Positions 1-12,182 are shown, counted from the first letter of the stretch. The stretch: DNA of 64,000 nucleotides from Siccirubricoccus soli (GCF_024178315.1 NZ_JAMZIK010000064.1:1-64000); one strand, 5' to 3'. A program made the numbers and translations. Notes: generated by a model not told the origin, from the letters alone.

Positions 1-620
1 AGGGGCGGCTCACCATCGGCATCGGCGCGGGCTGGCTGGAGGAGGAGTTCGTCGCGCTGCAGACCGCGCCCTTCGCCGCGCGGGGCAAGGTGACGGACGA
101 GTACATCCTGGCCTGCAAGGCGCTGTGGACCGAGGAGGCGCCGGAATTCGCCGGCGAGCATGTCCGCTTCGGCAATGTCAGCTTCGCGCCGAAGCCGGTG
201 CAGCGCCCGCACCCGCCCATCTGGGTCGGCGGCGAGAGCGGCCCGGCGCTGCGCCGCACCGCCCGGCTCGGCGATGCCTGGTACCCGATCGGCACCAACC
301 CCGCCTTCCCGCTGGACAGCCTGAAGCGCTACGAGGCGGCCATCGGCCGGCTGCGCAAGCTGGCGGCGGAGGCGGGGCGGAACCCGGCGTCCATCGGCCT
401 CGCCTACCGCGTCCAGGCCTTTGGGCCGAGCGTGCCGCCGCAGGCCGGGGACGGCGAGCGCCGCCTCTTCTCCGGCGAGAAGGCGGCGATTCTCGAGGAT
501 GTGCGGGCGCTGCGGGCGCTCGGCGTCACCGCCATCGATCTCGGCTTCCCCGGCGGCGATGCCGATGCCCTCCTCGCCGCCATGCGCGGCTTCGCCGATT
601 CCATCCTCCAGAAGGTCTGA
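1..620 (+). CDS. LLM-class flavin-dependent oxidoreductase, 5'-truncated by the window edge
   Basis: The reading frame is open from base 3 and ends in TGA at 618-620; the start lies outside the window. Visible motifs are GIGAGWLEEEF at the left edge and the WVGGESGPALRRTARLGDAW block, which are typical of the luciferase-like monooxygenase superfamily (TIM-barrel enzymes using FMN or F420) in its TIGR03619-like branch. The substrate cannot be told from sequence. The next gene starts 5 bases downstream on the same strand and encodes another family member, so the two are probably co-transcribed. Family assignment is firm; reaction and cofactor are not. Confidence 0.9.
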   Translation, partial: GRLTIGIGAGWLEEEFVALQTAPFAARGKVTDEYILACKALWTEEAPEFAGEHVRFGNVSFAPKPVQRPHPPIWVGGESGPALRRTARLGDAWYPIGTNPAFPLDSLKRYEAAIGRLRKLAAEAGRNPASIGLAYRVQAFGPSVPPQAGDGERRLFSGEKAAILEDVRALRALGVTAIDLGFPGGDADALLAAMRGFADSILQKV

Positions 621-625
621 CCCCC

Positions 626-1654
<1,029 letters not shown>

Positions 1655-1656
1655 AT

Positions 1657-1748
1657 CCCCGCGACGCCGCTTCGCATCGTCGCGGGGGCCCGGTGGTCTC
1701 TCCAAAACCGGCGTTCGCACAGCCTGCCGTGGCAAAGCCACGGCAGGC
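1657..1748 (+). repeat. Family C bimodular palindrome, copy C1
   Basis: Two stem-loops follow the LLM stop. Stem 1 pairs CCCCGCGACG (1657-1666) with CGTCGCGGGG (1678-1687) around an 11-base loop. Stem 2 pairs GCCTGCCGTGGC (1722-1733) with its complement (1737-1748) around AAA. The lead-in TTCGCACAGCC before stem 2 recurs, apart from its first base in C2, in copies at 27745 and 43529. There is no T-tract, so it is not a textbook terminator, but it lies between convergent genes (LLM and glmS). Confidence 0.75.
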
Positions 1749-1810
1749 ACCGGGCGGCGCGGGCTACATCCTTTGCTGCGAGGGACGGGCCCCGCGGCGC
1801 TGCAGGGGAA

Positions 1811-3634
<1,824 letters not shown>

Positions 3635-3637
3635 GCC

Positions 3638-5005
3638 CTAGCTCTCCTTGCCGTGTACCGGCCCTGGCCCGTTCGGCGCGGGCGCCGCCCCCCGCCGCTC
3701 CGCGGCTTGCTTGCCGCGGAAGCCGCGCCCCGGCTTCACCGCCTGCCGCCCGCGGGCGATCGCCATGGCATCCGCCGGCACGTCCTCGGTGATGACGCTG
3801 CCGGCGGCGACCAGGGCGCGGTCGCCCACCTTCACCGGTGCCACCAGCGCGGTATCGCTGCCGATGAAGGCCGCGGCGCCGATTTCCGTCCGATGCTTGT
3901 TCACGCCGTCGTAGTTGCAGGTGATGGTGCCGGCGCCGATGTTGGATCCGGGACCGATGGTTGCGTCCCCAAGATAGCTCAGATGGTTCGCCTTCGCACC
4001 ATCACCGAGCAGTGCGGCTTTCAACTCTACGAAATTGCCGACATGCGCCGCGACGCCGACCTCCGTCCCCGGCCGCAGCCGCGCGAAGGGGCCGATGATG
4101 GCACCCTGTCGCACCACGCAGCCCTCGAGGTGGGAGAAGGCGCGGATCTCGGCGCCGTCCTCCACCGTCACGCCGGGGCCGAAGACGACGTTCGGCCCCA
4201 CCGTCACATCCTGGCCCAGCCGCGTGTCCCAGGCGAGGAAGACGGTCTCCGGCGCCACCAGCGTCGCGCCGCCCGCCATCGCCTGCTCGCGCAGCCGCTG
4301 CTGCACCTTGGCCTCCAGCGCCGCCAGCTCCGCCCGGCTGTTGACGCCGGCGAGATCCGCCTCGGCCGCTTCCTCCGCCACCACGCGCTGCCCTTCCGCC
4401 ACCGCCAGGCCGATGATGTCCGTCAGGTAGTATTCCTCCTTCGCGTTGTGCGGCCGCACATGCCGCAGCCAGCGGAACAGCGCCGGCGCCGGGGCGCAGA
4501 CCACGCCGGCATTGCACAGCGCGATGCCGCGCTCCGCCTCCGTCGCATCCGCCCATTCCACCACCCGCGCCACATCGCCATCCGCGTTCAGCACGACGCG
4601 GCCATAGCGGCCGGGATCGGCGGGGCGCATCGCCAGCAGCGCCAGCCCGGCCTCCGCCCTGCGATCCAGCAGGCGGCGGATGGTGGCGGGCGGGATCAGC
4701 GGGTTGTCGGCGTAGAGCACGGCGGCATCGCCGGCGAAATCGCCAAGCAGCGCCTCCGCCTGCAGCGCCGCATGGCCGGTGCCGAGCCGCTCCGCCTGCA
4801 CCACCGTGGCATGCGGCCGCGCCGCCTTTTCCAGCGCCGGCATCCCCGGCCCCACCACCACCACGATGCGGTCGAACACCTCCTCGCAACTCGCGATGAG
4901 GTGGCTGAGCATCGGCCGCCCGGCCAGCTTGTGCAGGGCCTTCGGGATCGCGCTCCGCATGCGCGTGCCGAGACCGGCGGCGAGGATGATGGCGGCGGCA
5001 GGCAT
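3638..5005 (-). CDS. glmU: Bifunctional UDP-GlcNAc pyrophosphorylase / glucosamine-1-phosphate acetyltransferase
   Basis: GlmU acetylates GlcN-1-P and then couples it to UTP, giving UDP-GlcNAc. The N-terminal uridylyltransferase signature LAAGLGTRMRS and the K in PKALHKLAGRP are near residues 8-30; the C-terminal half is a left-handed beta-helix with hexapeptide repeats and the conserved NFVELK and NYDG segments. The start is ATG 5005: it is preceded by GGAGAG at good spacing and opens at the family N-terminus, whereas the longer frame up to 5074 adds 23 residues with no match. It is the first gene of a glmU-glmS operon. Length 455 residues, as expected. Confidence 0.97.
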   Translation of the reverse strand: MPAAAIILAAGLGTRMRSAIPKALHKLAGRPMLSHLIASCEEVFDRIVVVVGPGMPALEKAARPHATVVQAERLGTGHAALQAEALLGDFAGDAAVLYADNPLIPPATIRRLLDRRAEAGLALLAMRPADPGRYGRVVLNADGDVARVVEWADATEAERGIALCNAGVVCAPAPALFRWLRHVRPHNAKEEYYLTDIIGLAVAEGQRVVAEEAAEADLAGVNSRAELAALEAKVQQRLREQAMAGGATLVAPETVFLAWDTRLGQDVTVGPNVVFGPGVTVEDGAEIRAFSHLEGCVVRQGAIIGPFARLRPGTEVGVAAHVGNFVELKAALLGDGAKANHLSYLGDATIGPGSNIGAGTITCNYDGVNKHRTEIGAAAFIGSDTALVAPVKVGDRALVAAGSVITEDVPADAMAIARGRQAVKPGRGFRGKQAAERRGAAPAPNGPGPVHGKES

Positions 5006-5253
5006 CGTGTCTCTCCGATAGGCGGTCGCGGGCGGCGCCGGCAAGCTCGGCCAGGTCAATATCGATTGCGGCATGTGACCGGATGGCGCGGGGGAGGCAA
5101 GCGATCTCTGCGCGATGCGGCGCGGCCGCGCGCCCCGCGGTCGCGCCGCCGGTCACGATCATGCGCCTCGCCGCCATGGGCCGCGCCGCCGCATGGCGAC
5201 CGGGTCCCACCTCCCGCATTGCGCCCGCCGCCGCGCCGGGCGAGGCTGGCGCC

Positions 5254-5913
5254 ATGCCGCCCCTCGCCGTCTTCGACCTCGATGGCACGCTGGTTGACAG
5301 CGCGCCCGACATCCACGCCGCGCTGGACCGCCTGATGGCCCGGCTCGGCCGCCCCGGCTTCGCCCGGGCGGAGGTGACGCGGATGATCGGCGACGGGGTC
5401 CGGGTGCTGGTCCAGCGCGCCTGCGCCGCCCGCGACCTGCCCTTCGGGGAGGCGGCGCTGGCCGCCTTCACCGCCGACTACACCGCCCATGCCGCGGCCA
5501 AGACCCGGCCCTTCGCCGGCATTCCCGCCGCGCTGGCGGCGCTCGAGGCCGCCGGCTGGCGCTTCGCCCTCTGCACCAACAAGCCGGTGGCGGCGACCGA
5601 GGCGCTGCTGGCGGCGCTGGCGCTGCCGGTGCGCTTCGCCGCCATCGGCGGCGGCGACAGCTTCCCCACCCGCAAGCCGGACCCCGCGCATCTGCTGGCG
5701 ACCGTCGCAGCGGCGGGCGGCACGCCCGACCAGGCGGTGATGATCGGCGACCACCGCAACGACGTCGCCGCGGCCATCGGCGCCGGCATGCCCGCCCTCT
5801 TCGCCGCCTGGGGCTACGGGCTGCCGGAAATGGCCGCGGGCGCCGCCGCCATCGCCGAGCGGCCGGCGGCGCTACCGGCGCTGCTGGCCGAATTCCGCCA
5901 GCGCCGCGGCTAG
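5254..5913 (+). CDS. gph: Phosphoglycolate-phosphatase-like HAD hydrolase
   Basis: HAD-superfamily phosphatase of 219 residues. Motif I is FDLDGTLVDS (residues about 6-15), motif II is CTNKP, motif III the K in RKPDP, and motif IV MIGDHRNDVAAA. The pattern fits Gph, which removes 2-phosphoglycolate formed during DNA repair or oxygenase side reactions; glcF for the next oxidation step is also in this window. ATG 5254 is chosen because it opens directly into motif I; the longer open frame from 5083 is low-complexity. Its last 42 bases overlap the convergent DUF3108 gene. Other HAD substrates are possible. Confidence 0.85.
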   Translation: MPPLAVFDLDGTLVDSAPDIHAALDRLMARLGRPGFARAEVTRMIGDGVRVLVQRACAARDLPFGEAALAAFTADYTAHAAAKTRPFAGIPAALAALEAAGWRFALCTNKPVAATEALLAALALPVRFAAIGGGDSFPTRKPDPAHLLATVAAAGGTPDQAVMIGDHRNDVAAAIGAGMPALFAAWGYGLPEMAAGAAAIAERPAALPALLAEFRQRRG

Positions 5914-6699
5914 GCGCTGGGGAGGCACCGTCTCCACCCCCAGCAGCCGCGCCCGGACGCTGCCGAACCAGCGGGAGGGCAGGTCCACCGCCACCGGCAG
6001 GGGCGGCCGGCCCTGGCCGAGATCGGCCATCCAGGCCGTGGCGGGCTGCGGCCGCTGCGCCTCCTCCGGATCCTGGTCCGCCCGGCGGCCGGCGATCAGC
6101 CGCGCCTCCAGCCCGCAGCGCAGCGCCTGGCCCTGGAAGCCGAGCCCCTCCGGGATCGGCGCCGGGCCTTCGGTCCGCGCCGTGTAGTCGGCGCGCCGGC
6201 GGCCGTCATAGACATGCGCCACGGCATCGCAGCGCCCCGTCGCCGCCACGGTGCGGGTCAGCAGGGCGAGGGCGGAGAGCGCGTCCATGGTGCCCTGGCG
6301 CAGCGAGTCCGGCACCGCCTCCCGTTCCCCGGCCTCCGGCGGCACCAGGGCCTGTAGCCGCGGCATGCCGGCAGGCGTCCAGTCCATCGCCACCTCGCGA
6401 GGGCCGCCGCGCCACACCCCTTCCACCCGGTAGGCGCTGGGCCGAGGCACATTGCCCTGCCAGGTGCCGGTTGCGAAGGTCACTTGGTCGCTGGTGGAGA
6501 AGAGGGCGGCGACGCCGAGGGTGCGGATGCGCGTCCGCACCGCGTAGCGTGGCCCGTCCAGCTCCAGCAGCGCATCCACCTGCATCACCGGCAGCCCGGC
6601 CGCCCGCACCTCGTAGCGCGCCAAAAGCGGGGCGGCCCGGGCCGGAAGGGCACCGAGCAGTGCCAGGCCCAGCAGGGGGAGCCCCAGGCATCGCCGCAT
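5872..6699 (-). CDS. DUF3108-family exported protein
   Basis: A 275-residue protein with an N-terminal signal peptide (hydrophobic LGLPLLGLALLGALP followed by ARAAP) and the DUF3108 pattern of envelope beta-rich proteins, such as YEVRAAGLPVMQVDALLELDG and TRIRTLGVAALF. The family is periplasmic or outer-membrane associated and has no firm biochemical role. ATG 6699 is preferred over a TTG 30 bases upstream because it starts at the signal peptide. The 3' end overlaps the convergent gph gene by 42 bases, so neither gene has room for its own terminator there. Confidence 0.8.
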   Translation of the reverse strand: MRRCLGLPLLGLALLGALPARAAPLLARYEVRAAGLPVMQVDALLELDGPRYAVRTRIRTLGVAALFSTSDQVTFATGTWQGNVPRPSAYRVEGVWRGGPREVAMDWTPAGMPRLQALVPPEAGEREAVPDSLRQGTMDALSALALLTRTVAATGRCDAVAHVYDGRRRADYTARTEGPAPIPEGLGFQGQALRCGLEARLIAGRRADQDPEEAQRPQPATAWMADLGQGRPPLPVAVDLPSRWFGSVRARLLGVETVPPQRLAAALAEFGQQRR

Positions 6700-6877
6700 G
6701 GGAGGGAGATTAGGGATGCTGCGCTGCAAAGGGCAACGCCAAGCTGGCGGCGCATGCCGTATTCATGCCGTGTCAATCCCGCGCCAAGGCATGGCAGGTG
6801 TTCGCGGCGGGGACCGGCTTCCGGCGGCGCGATGCGGTTGACGGCGCCCGGCTGACCCCCTAGGAAAGCCCAACTCC

Positions 6878-6949
6878 GGGCGCGTAGCTCAGCGGGAGAG
6901 CATCGCCTTCACACGGCGGGGGTCGTAGGTTCAATCCCTACCGCGCCCA
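6878..6949 (+). tRNA. tRNA-Val (anticodon CAC)
   Basis: A 72-base cloverleaf can be drawn by hand. The acceptor arm GGGCGCG (6878-6884) pairs perfectly with CGCGCCC (6942-6948), followed by discriminator A. The D arm is GCTC/GAGC, the anticodon stem TCGCC/GGCGG with loop TTCACAC, the T arm GTAGG/CCTAC with loop TTCAATC. The loop gives anticodon CAC, reading GUG valine codons, which are heavily used in this GC-rich genome. CCA is not encoded. It stands alone between the DUF3108 gene and a small reverse-strand ORF. Confidence 0.97.
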
Positions 6950-7202
6950 TTCCCCCGGGGTTTCCGTTTTTGGATTGCGTCGGTTTGGCCGCGCGCATGG
7001 CGGGCGGCGCGGGATTGGGCTGCGCGCCATCGAGGCCGGGCGGGTTCGGGCAGGGCTGCCGGAGCGTGCGTGCAGTCGCACATGCCCGCTCCGCACGGGC
7101 CTCGGCCTTCCCTGGTGATGGGTCGGGGATGCAGGGGCCGGGCCGCCGCCTGGCAGTGGCAGATGGGGCTTGCGGCCGGCGCCTGGCGCGGCCGCGAGCG
7201 GT

Positions 7203-7370
7203 TCAGCGCAGCGGATCGTAGGGCTGCACCGTGAAGCCATCGCGTGGCGGCCGGGCAGCGCTGTCGCCGTCCAGCAACCGCAGGATGCTGCCGGCCAGGG
7301 AAGCCAGCAGCCCAAGAAGCAGGGCCATGACCAGGATCATGCCGGTCAGGGCCCGGGGCGAGAGATGCAT
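7203..7370 (-). CDS. Small single-pass membrane protein, hypothetical
   Basis: A 55-residue ORF starting MHLSPRALTG with one strong transmembrane helix (about residues 8-30, ILVMALLLGLLASLAG) and a short charged tail ending VQPYDPLR. The composition change from hydrophobic core to polar tail is what a real single-span protein shows and is unlike the arginine/proline-rich shadow frames nearby. No clear ribosome binding site precedes the ATG. I do not recognise a family. It could still be a chance frame. Confidence 0.4.
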   Translation of the reverse strand: MHLSPRALTGMILVMALLLGLLASLAGSILRLLDGDSAARPPRDGFTVQPYDPLR

Positions 7371-7519
7371 CGACCACACGTTCTGCGCGCACCAACTTCC
7401 AATGGAGCAACCTGGACGCGAAGCTAGCCGATCCATCCCTGCGGGTCGCGTTAATACTATGTGAGTAAACTCCGGTCCGGCGAGGCCGGTCGCCCCCCGC
7501 CCCCGCCCCCGCCCGTGCC

Positions 7520-8935
7520 TCAGCTCCGGCCGTAGGTATCCTCCAGCCGCACGATGTCGTCCTCGCCCAGATAGGCGCCGACCTGCACCTCGATCAGCGT
7601 CAGCGGAATCATGCCCGGATTCTCCAGCCGGTGGACGCAGCCCAGCGGCAGATAGACGCTCTCATTCTCCCGCAGCAGGATGTCCTCGCCATCCCGGTGC
7701 ACCACCGCGGTGCCGTTCACCACCACCCAGTGCTCGGCCCGGTGGAAGTGCTTCTGCAGCGACAATTTCTGTCCCGGGCGGACCTGGATCTTCTTCACCT
7801 GGAAGCGGTCGCCCTGGATCAGCCCCTCATAATGGCCCCAGGGGCGATAGACCCGGCGGTGCTGCGTCGCCTCCGGCCGCCCGGATGCGCGCAGCCGGTC
7901 CACCAGCAGCTTCACGTCCTGCGCCCGGCCGCGCGGCATCACCAGCACCGCATCCTCGGTGGTCACCACCACCGTGTCGGTCAGCCCGACCACGCCGGTC
8001 AGGATGCCCTCGGAGCGCACATAGCAGCCTTGGCTGTCCACCAGCTCCACCGGCCCCTGGGCGACATTGCCGGCCGCATCCCGCGGCGCCGCCTCCCACA
8101 GCGAGGCCCAGCTGCCGAGGTCGGACCAGCCGATCGCCGCCGGTACCACCGCCGCCCGCTCGGTCTTCTCCATCACCGCGTAGTCGATGGAAATGGCCGG
8201 CGCCGCCTTGAAGGCCTCGGCTCCCAGCCGGACGAAGTCGAGGTCGCGCTTCGCCCCCTCCAGCGCCACGCCGACCGCCTGCAGCACCTCCGGCGCGAAG
8301 CGCTCGAGCTCCGCCACCAGCGTCGCGGCGGTGGCGACGAACATGCCGGAATTCCACAGATGCCGGCCGCCGGCGAGGAAATCGGCCGCCTTCGCCGCAT
8401 CCGGCTTCTCGACGAAGCGGGCGACGGCGCGCACCCCGGGTGCCTCCGCCAGCTCCGGCCCGGCCTCGATATAGCCGTAGCCGGTCTCGGGCGCGGTGGG
8501 CTGCATGCCGAAGGTGACGATCCGCCCCGCCCGGGCCGCCGTCACGGCGCGCTCCAGCGCCGCATGCAGTGCCGGCACCTCGGCGATGGCGGCATCGGCG
8601 GCCATCAGCCAGAGCACCGCCCCGGGATCCTCCGCCTGCTGCAGCAGCGCCGCAGCGGCGATGGCCGGGGCGCTGTTGCGGCCGACCGGCTCCAGCAGGA
8701 TGCGCGGCGTGGCCGCGCTGGTGGCCCGCAGCTGCTCCGCCACCAGGAAGCGGTGCGCCTCGTTGCACACCACGATGGGCGTCGCGAAGCCGGGGCCGAC
8801 GGCGCGCTCGGCGGTTTCCTGCAGCATGGTGCGGTCGGAGACCAGCGGCCAGAACTGCTTCGGATAGCTTTCCCGCGACAAGGGCCAGAGCCGCGTGCCG
8901 GTGCCGCCGGAAAGGATGACAGGAACGATCGCCAC
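7520..8935 (-). CDS. manC: Mannose-1-phosphate guanylyltransferase / mannose-6-phosphate isomerase
   Basis: This bifunctional AlgA/ManC/CpsB-type enzyme makes GDP-mannose from mannose-1-phosphate and GTP. The N-terminal nucleotidyltransferase signature SGGTGTRLWPLSRESYPKQF is at residues about 9-28; the C-terminal cupin isomerase domain shows RPWGHYEGL, PGQKLSLQKHFHRAEHW and RLENPG. The start is GTG 8935 (VAIVPVILSGG), preceded by GGGGGC; the open frame continues to 9178 with no family match. Length 472 is normal. It stands alone, with no GDP-sugar or exopolysaccharide genes beside it, so its product probably feeds pathways encoded elsewhere. Confidence 0.93.
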   Translation of the reverse strand: MAIVPVILSGGTGTRLWPLSRESYPKQFWPLVSDRTMLQETAERAVGPGFATPIVVCNEAHRFLVAEQLRATSAATPRILLEPVGRNSAPAIAAAALLQQAEDPGAVLWLMAADAAIAEVPALHAALERAVTAARAGRIVTFGMQPTAPETGYGYIEAGPELAEAPGVRAVARFVEKPDAAKAADFLAGGRHLWNSGMFVATAATLVAELERFAPEVLQAVGVALEGAKRDLDFVRLGAEAFKAAPAISIDYAVMEKTERAAVVPAAIGWSDLGSWASLWEAAPRDAAGNVAQGPVELVDSQGCYVRSEGILTGVVGLTDTVVVTTEDAVLVMPRGRAQDVKLLVDRLRASGRPEATQHRRVYRPWGHYEGLIQGDRFQVKKIQVRPGQKLSLQKHFHRAEHWVVVNGTAVVHRDGEDILLRENESVYLPLGCVHRLENPGMIPLTLIEVQVGAYLGEDDIVRLEDTYGRS

Positions 8936-9407
8936 CAGAAGCCCCCTATGAGTGTCCCGCCCTGCCGATTCGCGGGCGTCGTCCGCGCAGCGCAGGGACC
9001 GGCAGGCCGCCGGACCCCAGGGCTGCCGGGCCGATCCCGCAAGCCCCCGATCCCGGTGCGCCAGGCCTGCCGGACATGTCCGGCGGCAGTAGGACAGTCG
9101 CAGGGGAAGGCGGCAAGCCTGGGGCGATGCCAACCACCTTCCGGCCATAAACCCCCATGCCGCGGCGCCGCCCGGCATCCTGCCCGCCCAGCTGATGCCA
9201 GGAGGTTAACCCCGGACCGCCCGGCCACGGAGGGTCGCGGCGGCCATGCGGCCCGCGCCGCTGCCGGAGCCGAATCGGCGGCGCTTCGCGCAACCCTTCC
9301 CCTTGGTCTCCGGCGGCGAGCTTCACGGCCGCGGGCAAGCCTGCCCCGGCCGGTTACGCTCCGGCCGGCTCCGGCCGCCGCGCGGGACGCCAGTGTGGCC
9401 CCTGCCC
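8936..9407. other. 472-base intergenic stretch with one perfect hairpin
   Basis: No gene on either strand is convincing here; open frames crossing it are arginine/proline-rich shadows of the neighbouring reverse-strand genes. It holds the promoter region of manC at its left side, where I cannot pick a specific box. At 9346-9368 CCGGCCGG, a 7-base loop and CCGGCCGG form a perfect stem about 40 bases beyond the DUF1501 stop on the reverse strand. It has no T-tract, so a role in termination is only possible. Confidence 0.4.
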
Positions 9408-10616
9408 TCAGCCTGGGGCGAAGGCCGGGGCGCGGTCCGGGGCCAGCTCCGCCACCACCTGGCGGAAGGCCTCGCGGTAATCCGTGGCGACGCGCAGATC
9501 CACGCCCTCTTCCAGCTGCTCCGCATTCAGGCCCGGCCAGGGGCCGAACCGCCGCCCCAGCCCGAAGGGACGCCCGCCGCCGAAAGCGAAGACCACCCCG
9601 GCGCGGCCGTGATCCGTGCCCTCGCTGCGGTTGGCGCGCAGGCGGCGGCCAAATTCGCTGGCCACCAGCACGGTCCAGGGCCGGCCCAGCTCCGCCAGGT
9701 CCGCATCCAGCGCCGCCAGCCCGTGGGACAGCACCCGCACCCGCTCCGCGAAGCGGTTGGGCTGCCCCTCATGCGTGTCCCAGCCGCCGAGATCGACCGT
9801 GGCGGCGACCAGGCTCGGGCTGAGCTTCGCCACCTGCGCGGCGGTGGCCAGGGCTTGGCCGAAGGTCCCGGCCCTGGCGTAGTCCACCCCGGCGGCGGGC
9901 TGATAGGGCAGCACCTTGCCATCCGCGCCGCGCGGCAGCCGCCGGTCCAGCCCGCCGAGCCCGGCCAGCGCATCCCGCCCCGCCTGCGCCACCGGGCTGC
10001 GGCCGTGGCGGTACAGCGCCTCCAGCATCGCGGCGCCGAACTCGCCCTGGGGCGGCGCCACCCCCCCGGCCAGGCTCGCCACCGCCACGGCATGCCGCGC
10101 CCCGGCCAATTCGGCGGAGAGCCCGCCCCGGACGGAAAGGCCGATGACCTCGGCACCAGCCGGCGAGGCGCCGGCGGCCCAGCGGGCCAGCCAGCCCTCC
10201 CGGACCGGGCTCTCGCCCCGGCTGCCGCCGCCCCAGCCCATCAGGGTCTGGGCCTCGAAATGGCTGCGCGTGGTCAGCGGCATCCCGGCCGCCGGCCAGA
10301 TGGCCATGCGGCCGTCCCGCCAGATCTCGGCCAGCGGCCCGGCCTCGGCATGCAGGCGGAAATCGGTCTCCCGCGAGGCCTCCAGCGGGTGCCCGTTGCC
10401 GGCGATGAGGCTGGACGGGCGAGCCGCGTTGAACCGCGCATCATCGGCCGGGGAGAGGAAGTGCAGCCCGTCCATGCCGCCCCGCAGGCTGACCAGCAGC
10501 AGCAGCGGCGCCGGCCGCGCCGGATCGGCCGCGAAGGCAAGGCCGCGCAGCCCCAGCAGCAGGGCGGTGGCGAGGCCGGCCCGCAGCAGGGCCCGGCGAT
10601 TCAGGATGAGGTTCAT
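9408..10616 (-). CDS. DUF1501 family protein
   Basis: A 402-residue protein with a Tat-like export signal (NRRALLRAGLATALLLGLRG) and the DUF1501 features LVSLRGGMDGLH and SDxxRxxRAN-like ASEFGRRLRANRSEGTDHG near the C-terminus. DUF1501 proteins are sulfatase-fold exported proteins that almost always pair with DUF1800 partners, as here, where the DUF1800 gene lies 12 bases upstream on the same strand. The function is not established. A typical operon pair with good length. Confidence 0.9.
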   Translation of the reverse strand: MNLILNRRALLRAGLATALLLGLRGLAFAADPARPAPLLLLVSLRGGMDGLHFLSPADDARFNAARPSSLIAGNGHPLEASRETDFRLHAEAGPLAEIWRDGRMAIWPAAGMPLTTRSHFEAQTLMGWGGGSRGESPVREGWLARWAAGASPAGAEVIGLSVRGGLSAELAGARHAVAVASLAGGVAPPQGEFGAAMLEALYRHGRSPVAQAGRDALAGLGGLDRRLPRGADGKVLPYQPAAGVDYARAGTFGQALATAAQVAKLSPSLVAATVDLGGWDTHEGQPNRFAERVRVLSHGLAALDADLAELGRPWTVLVASEFGRRLRANRSEGTDHGRAGVVFAFGGGRPFGLGRRFGPWPGLNAEQLEEGVDLRVATDYREAFRQVVAELAPDRAPAFAPG

Positions 10617-10628
10617 CGCGCGCCCCCT

Positions 10629-12182
10629 TCAGGTGGTCTGGAAGGCCGGGGAAGCGAGCACCCAGCCCGCCAGCTCGCCGATCTCGGCGGGATCCGGCCG
10701 GGGGTTGCGGCCGGCGGCCGACCACACCCCGGCAATGGTCGCGGCCGCCGGCGCCGCCTCCGGCCCCAGCGCCAGCCGCGCCAACGCCAGCGCCGCGGCA
10801 TCCACCTTCTGCCCGGCCAGCTCCGCCAGCCGGGGCGAGGCCCCGGTGCCCCAGCGATTCTGCCCGAGGCCGAGGGCGACGCCCCAGCGGGCCCGCAGCG
10901 CGCTGGCGCCGAGATAGGGCTCCGCCTCCACCGGCTGCCCGTCCGGGGAGGCCCAGGCGAACAGCCCCTGCCCGGCCTGGGCCATCTGCCCCATCAATTG
11001 CGGAGTCGGGACGAAGGGCAGCTCCAGCGCCCGCGCCGCGGCGGCGACGAAATCCAGCGGCCGGCGCGTCCTGCCTTGCGCCGGCGCCGCGATCTCCGGC
11101 CCCAGCAGCAGCGCCGAGACGACCTTGGCGATCTGGTCCCCGGCCTCGGCATGGCGCAGGAAGGCGCGTTCCGCCCGCGCCACCGCCGCCGGCGGCGCCT
11201 TGTCCCCGATCAGGAAACGGGCGAGCTTGGTGCAGACGAAGCGCGCCGTCGCCGGATGCGTCGCCAGCGCGTCCAGCACCGCCCGCCCATGCGCCATCTC
11301 CGGCGCGAAGGGTTCCAGCTCCAGCCCCAGGAAGCGCTTCTGGTAGGGATCGTGCCAGGCGGCGACATAGGTGAACTCGCCGGTGCGCGGCAGGCGCCGG
11401 CCGGGGTCCAGGGGCTGGTTGTTGGAAAAGGTCCAGCCGGTCAGCGCCCGCGCCGCCTCCCACACATCGGCATCGACATAGCCGGCGGGCCTGCCGTCCG
11501 GCAGCTTCGGCACCTCATGCGTCGTGCGGGCCGCGCCGAAATAGGCGGGCTGACCCAGGGTGTGCAGCTCCAGCAGCTCCCGCGCATAATTCTCGTTCGG
11601 CGCGCCGGCGCGGCTGGAGGCATTGCTGAGATAGGCGAGCATCGCCGGGCTGGTCGCCATGGCTTCCAGCAGGGCGCGGAAATTGCCCAGCGCATGCGCC
11701 CGGATCTGCCGGTCATGCTCGACGATCGAGACCAGCACGGAGAAGAGCGTCATCGTCGAGACGCTGAAATGATCGTGCCAGAACTCCACCAGCCGCTCGC
11801 GCAGCTGCGCCTCCGCCACCGCCTTGCGCAGGGTGGTGGCGATCATCAGCTCGACGCGCGGCCGCTCGCGTTCCGCCGACGGCACGGGCTGGTCCGGCCA
11901 GCCGATCAGCGCCCAGTTCTGCGCCTGGGGCGCGTACAGCGCCGTGAGCGGCCGCAGCTCGTCCACCGGCGGCTCACCCTCCGGCCGGCGGTAGCGGATG
12001 GGGATGCGGAGCGCATCCAGCCTCTCCTGCAGGGCCGCATCCTCGGCCGGCAGGGCAAGCTGCTGCTCCACCCAGGGCCTCAGCCCCTGCCGGGCCAGCT
12101 GCGCCGCCTCTCCGGGGCGGGCTCCGTAGGCGGCGCGGGCCAGCACGCGATGCGCCGCGGCTTCATCCAGCGCCGGTATCAT
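10629..12182 (-). CDS. DUF1800 family protein
   Basis: About 517 residues with the DUF1800 hallmarks RVLARAAYGARPGE near the N-terminus, LVEFWHDHFSV, NENYARELLELHTLG and RFVCTKLARFLIGD. The family is widespread and co-occurs with DUF1501; role unknown, probably periplasmic or surface-related. ATG 12182 is preferred because AGGA lies 6 bases before it; an in-frame ATG at 12197 is the alternative with a weaker site. It is the first gene of the pair with the DUF1501 gene. Confidence 0.9.
   Translation of the reverse strand: MIPALDEAAAHRVLARAAYGARPGEAAQLARQGLRPWVEQQLALPAEDAALQERLDALRIPIRYRRPEGEPPVDELRPLTALYAPQAQNWALIGWPDQPVPSAERERPRVELMIATTLRKAVAEAQLRERLVEFWHDHFSVSTMTLFSVLVSIVEHDRQIRAHALGNFRALLEAMATSPAMLAYLSNASSRAGAPNENYARELLELHTLGQPAYFGAARTTHEVPKLPDGRPAGYVDADVWEAARALTGWTFSNNQPLDPGRRLPRTGEFTYVAAWHDPYQKRFLGLELEPFAPEMAHGRAVLDALATHPATARFVCTKLARFLIGDKAPPAAVARAERAFLRHAEAGDQIAKVVSALLLGPEIAAPAQGRTRRPLDFVAAAARALELPFVPTPQLMGQMAQAGQGLFAWASPDGQPVEAEPYLGASALRARWGVALGLGQNRWGTGASPRLAELAGQKVDAAALALARLALGPEAAPAAATIAGVWSAAGRNPRPDPAEIGELAGWVLASPAFQTT

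Noticed and set aside
6950-6985. A rho-independent terminator after tRNA-Val
   Set aside because: A short T-run follows a weak GC stem of about four pairs; too weak to call.
7496-7514. A short C-rich tandem repeat before manC's end
   Set aside because: Simple CCCCCG repetition in GC-rich DNA with no other support.
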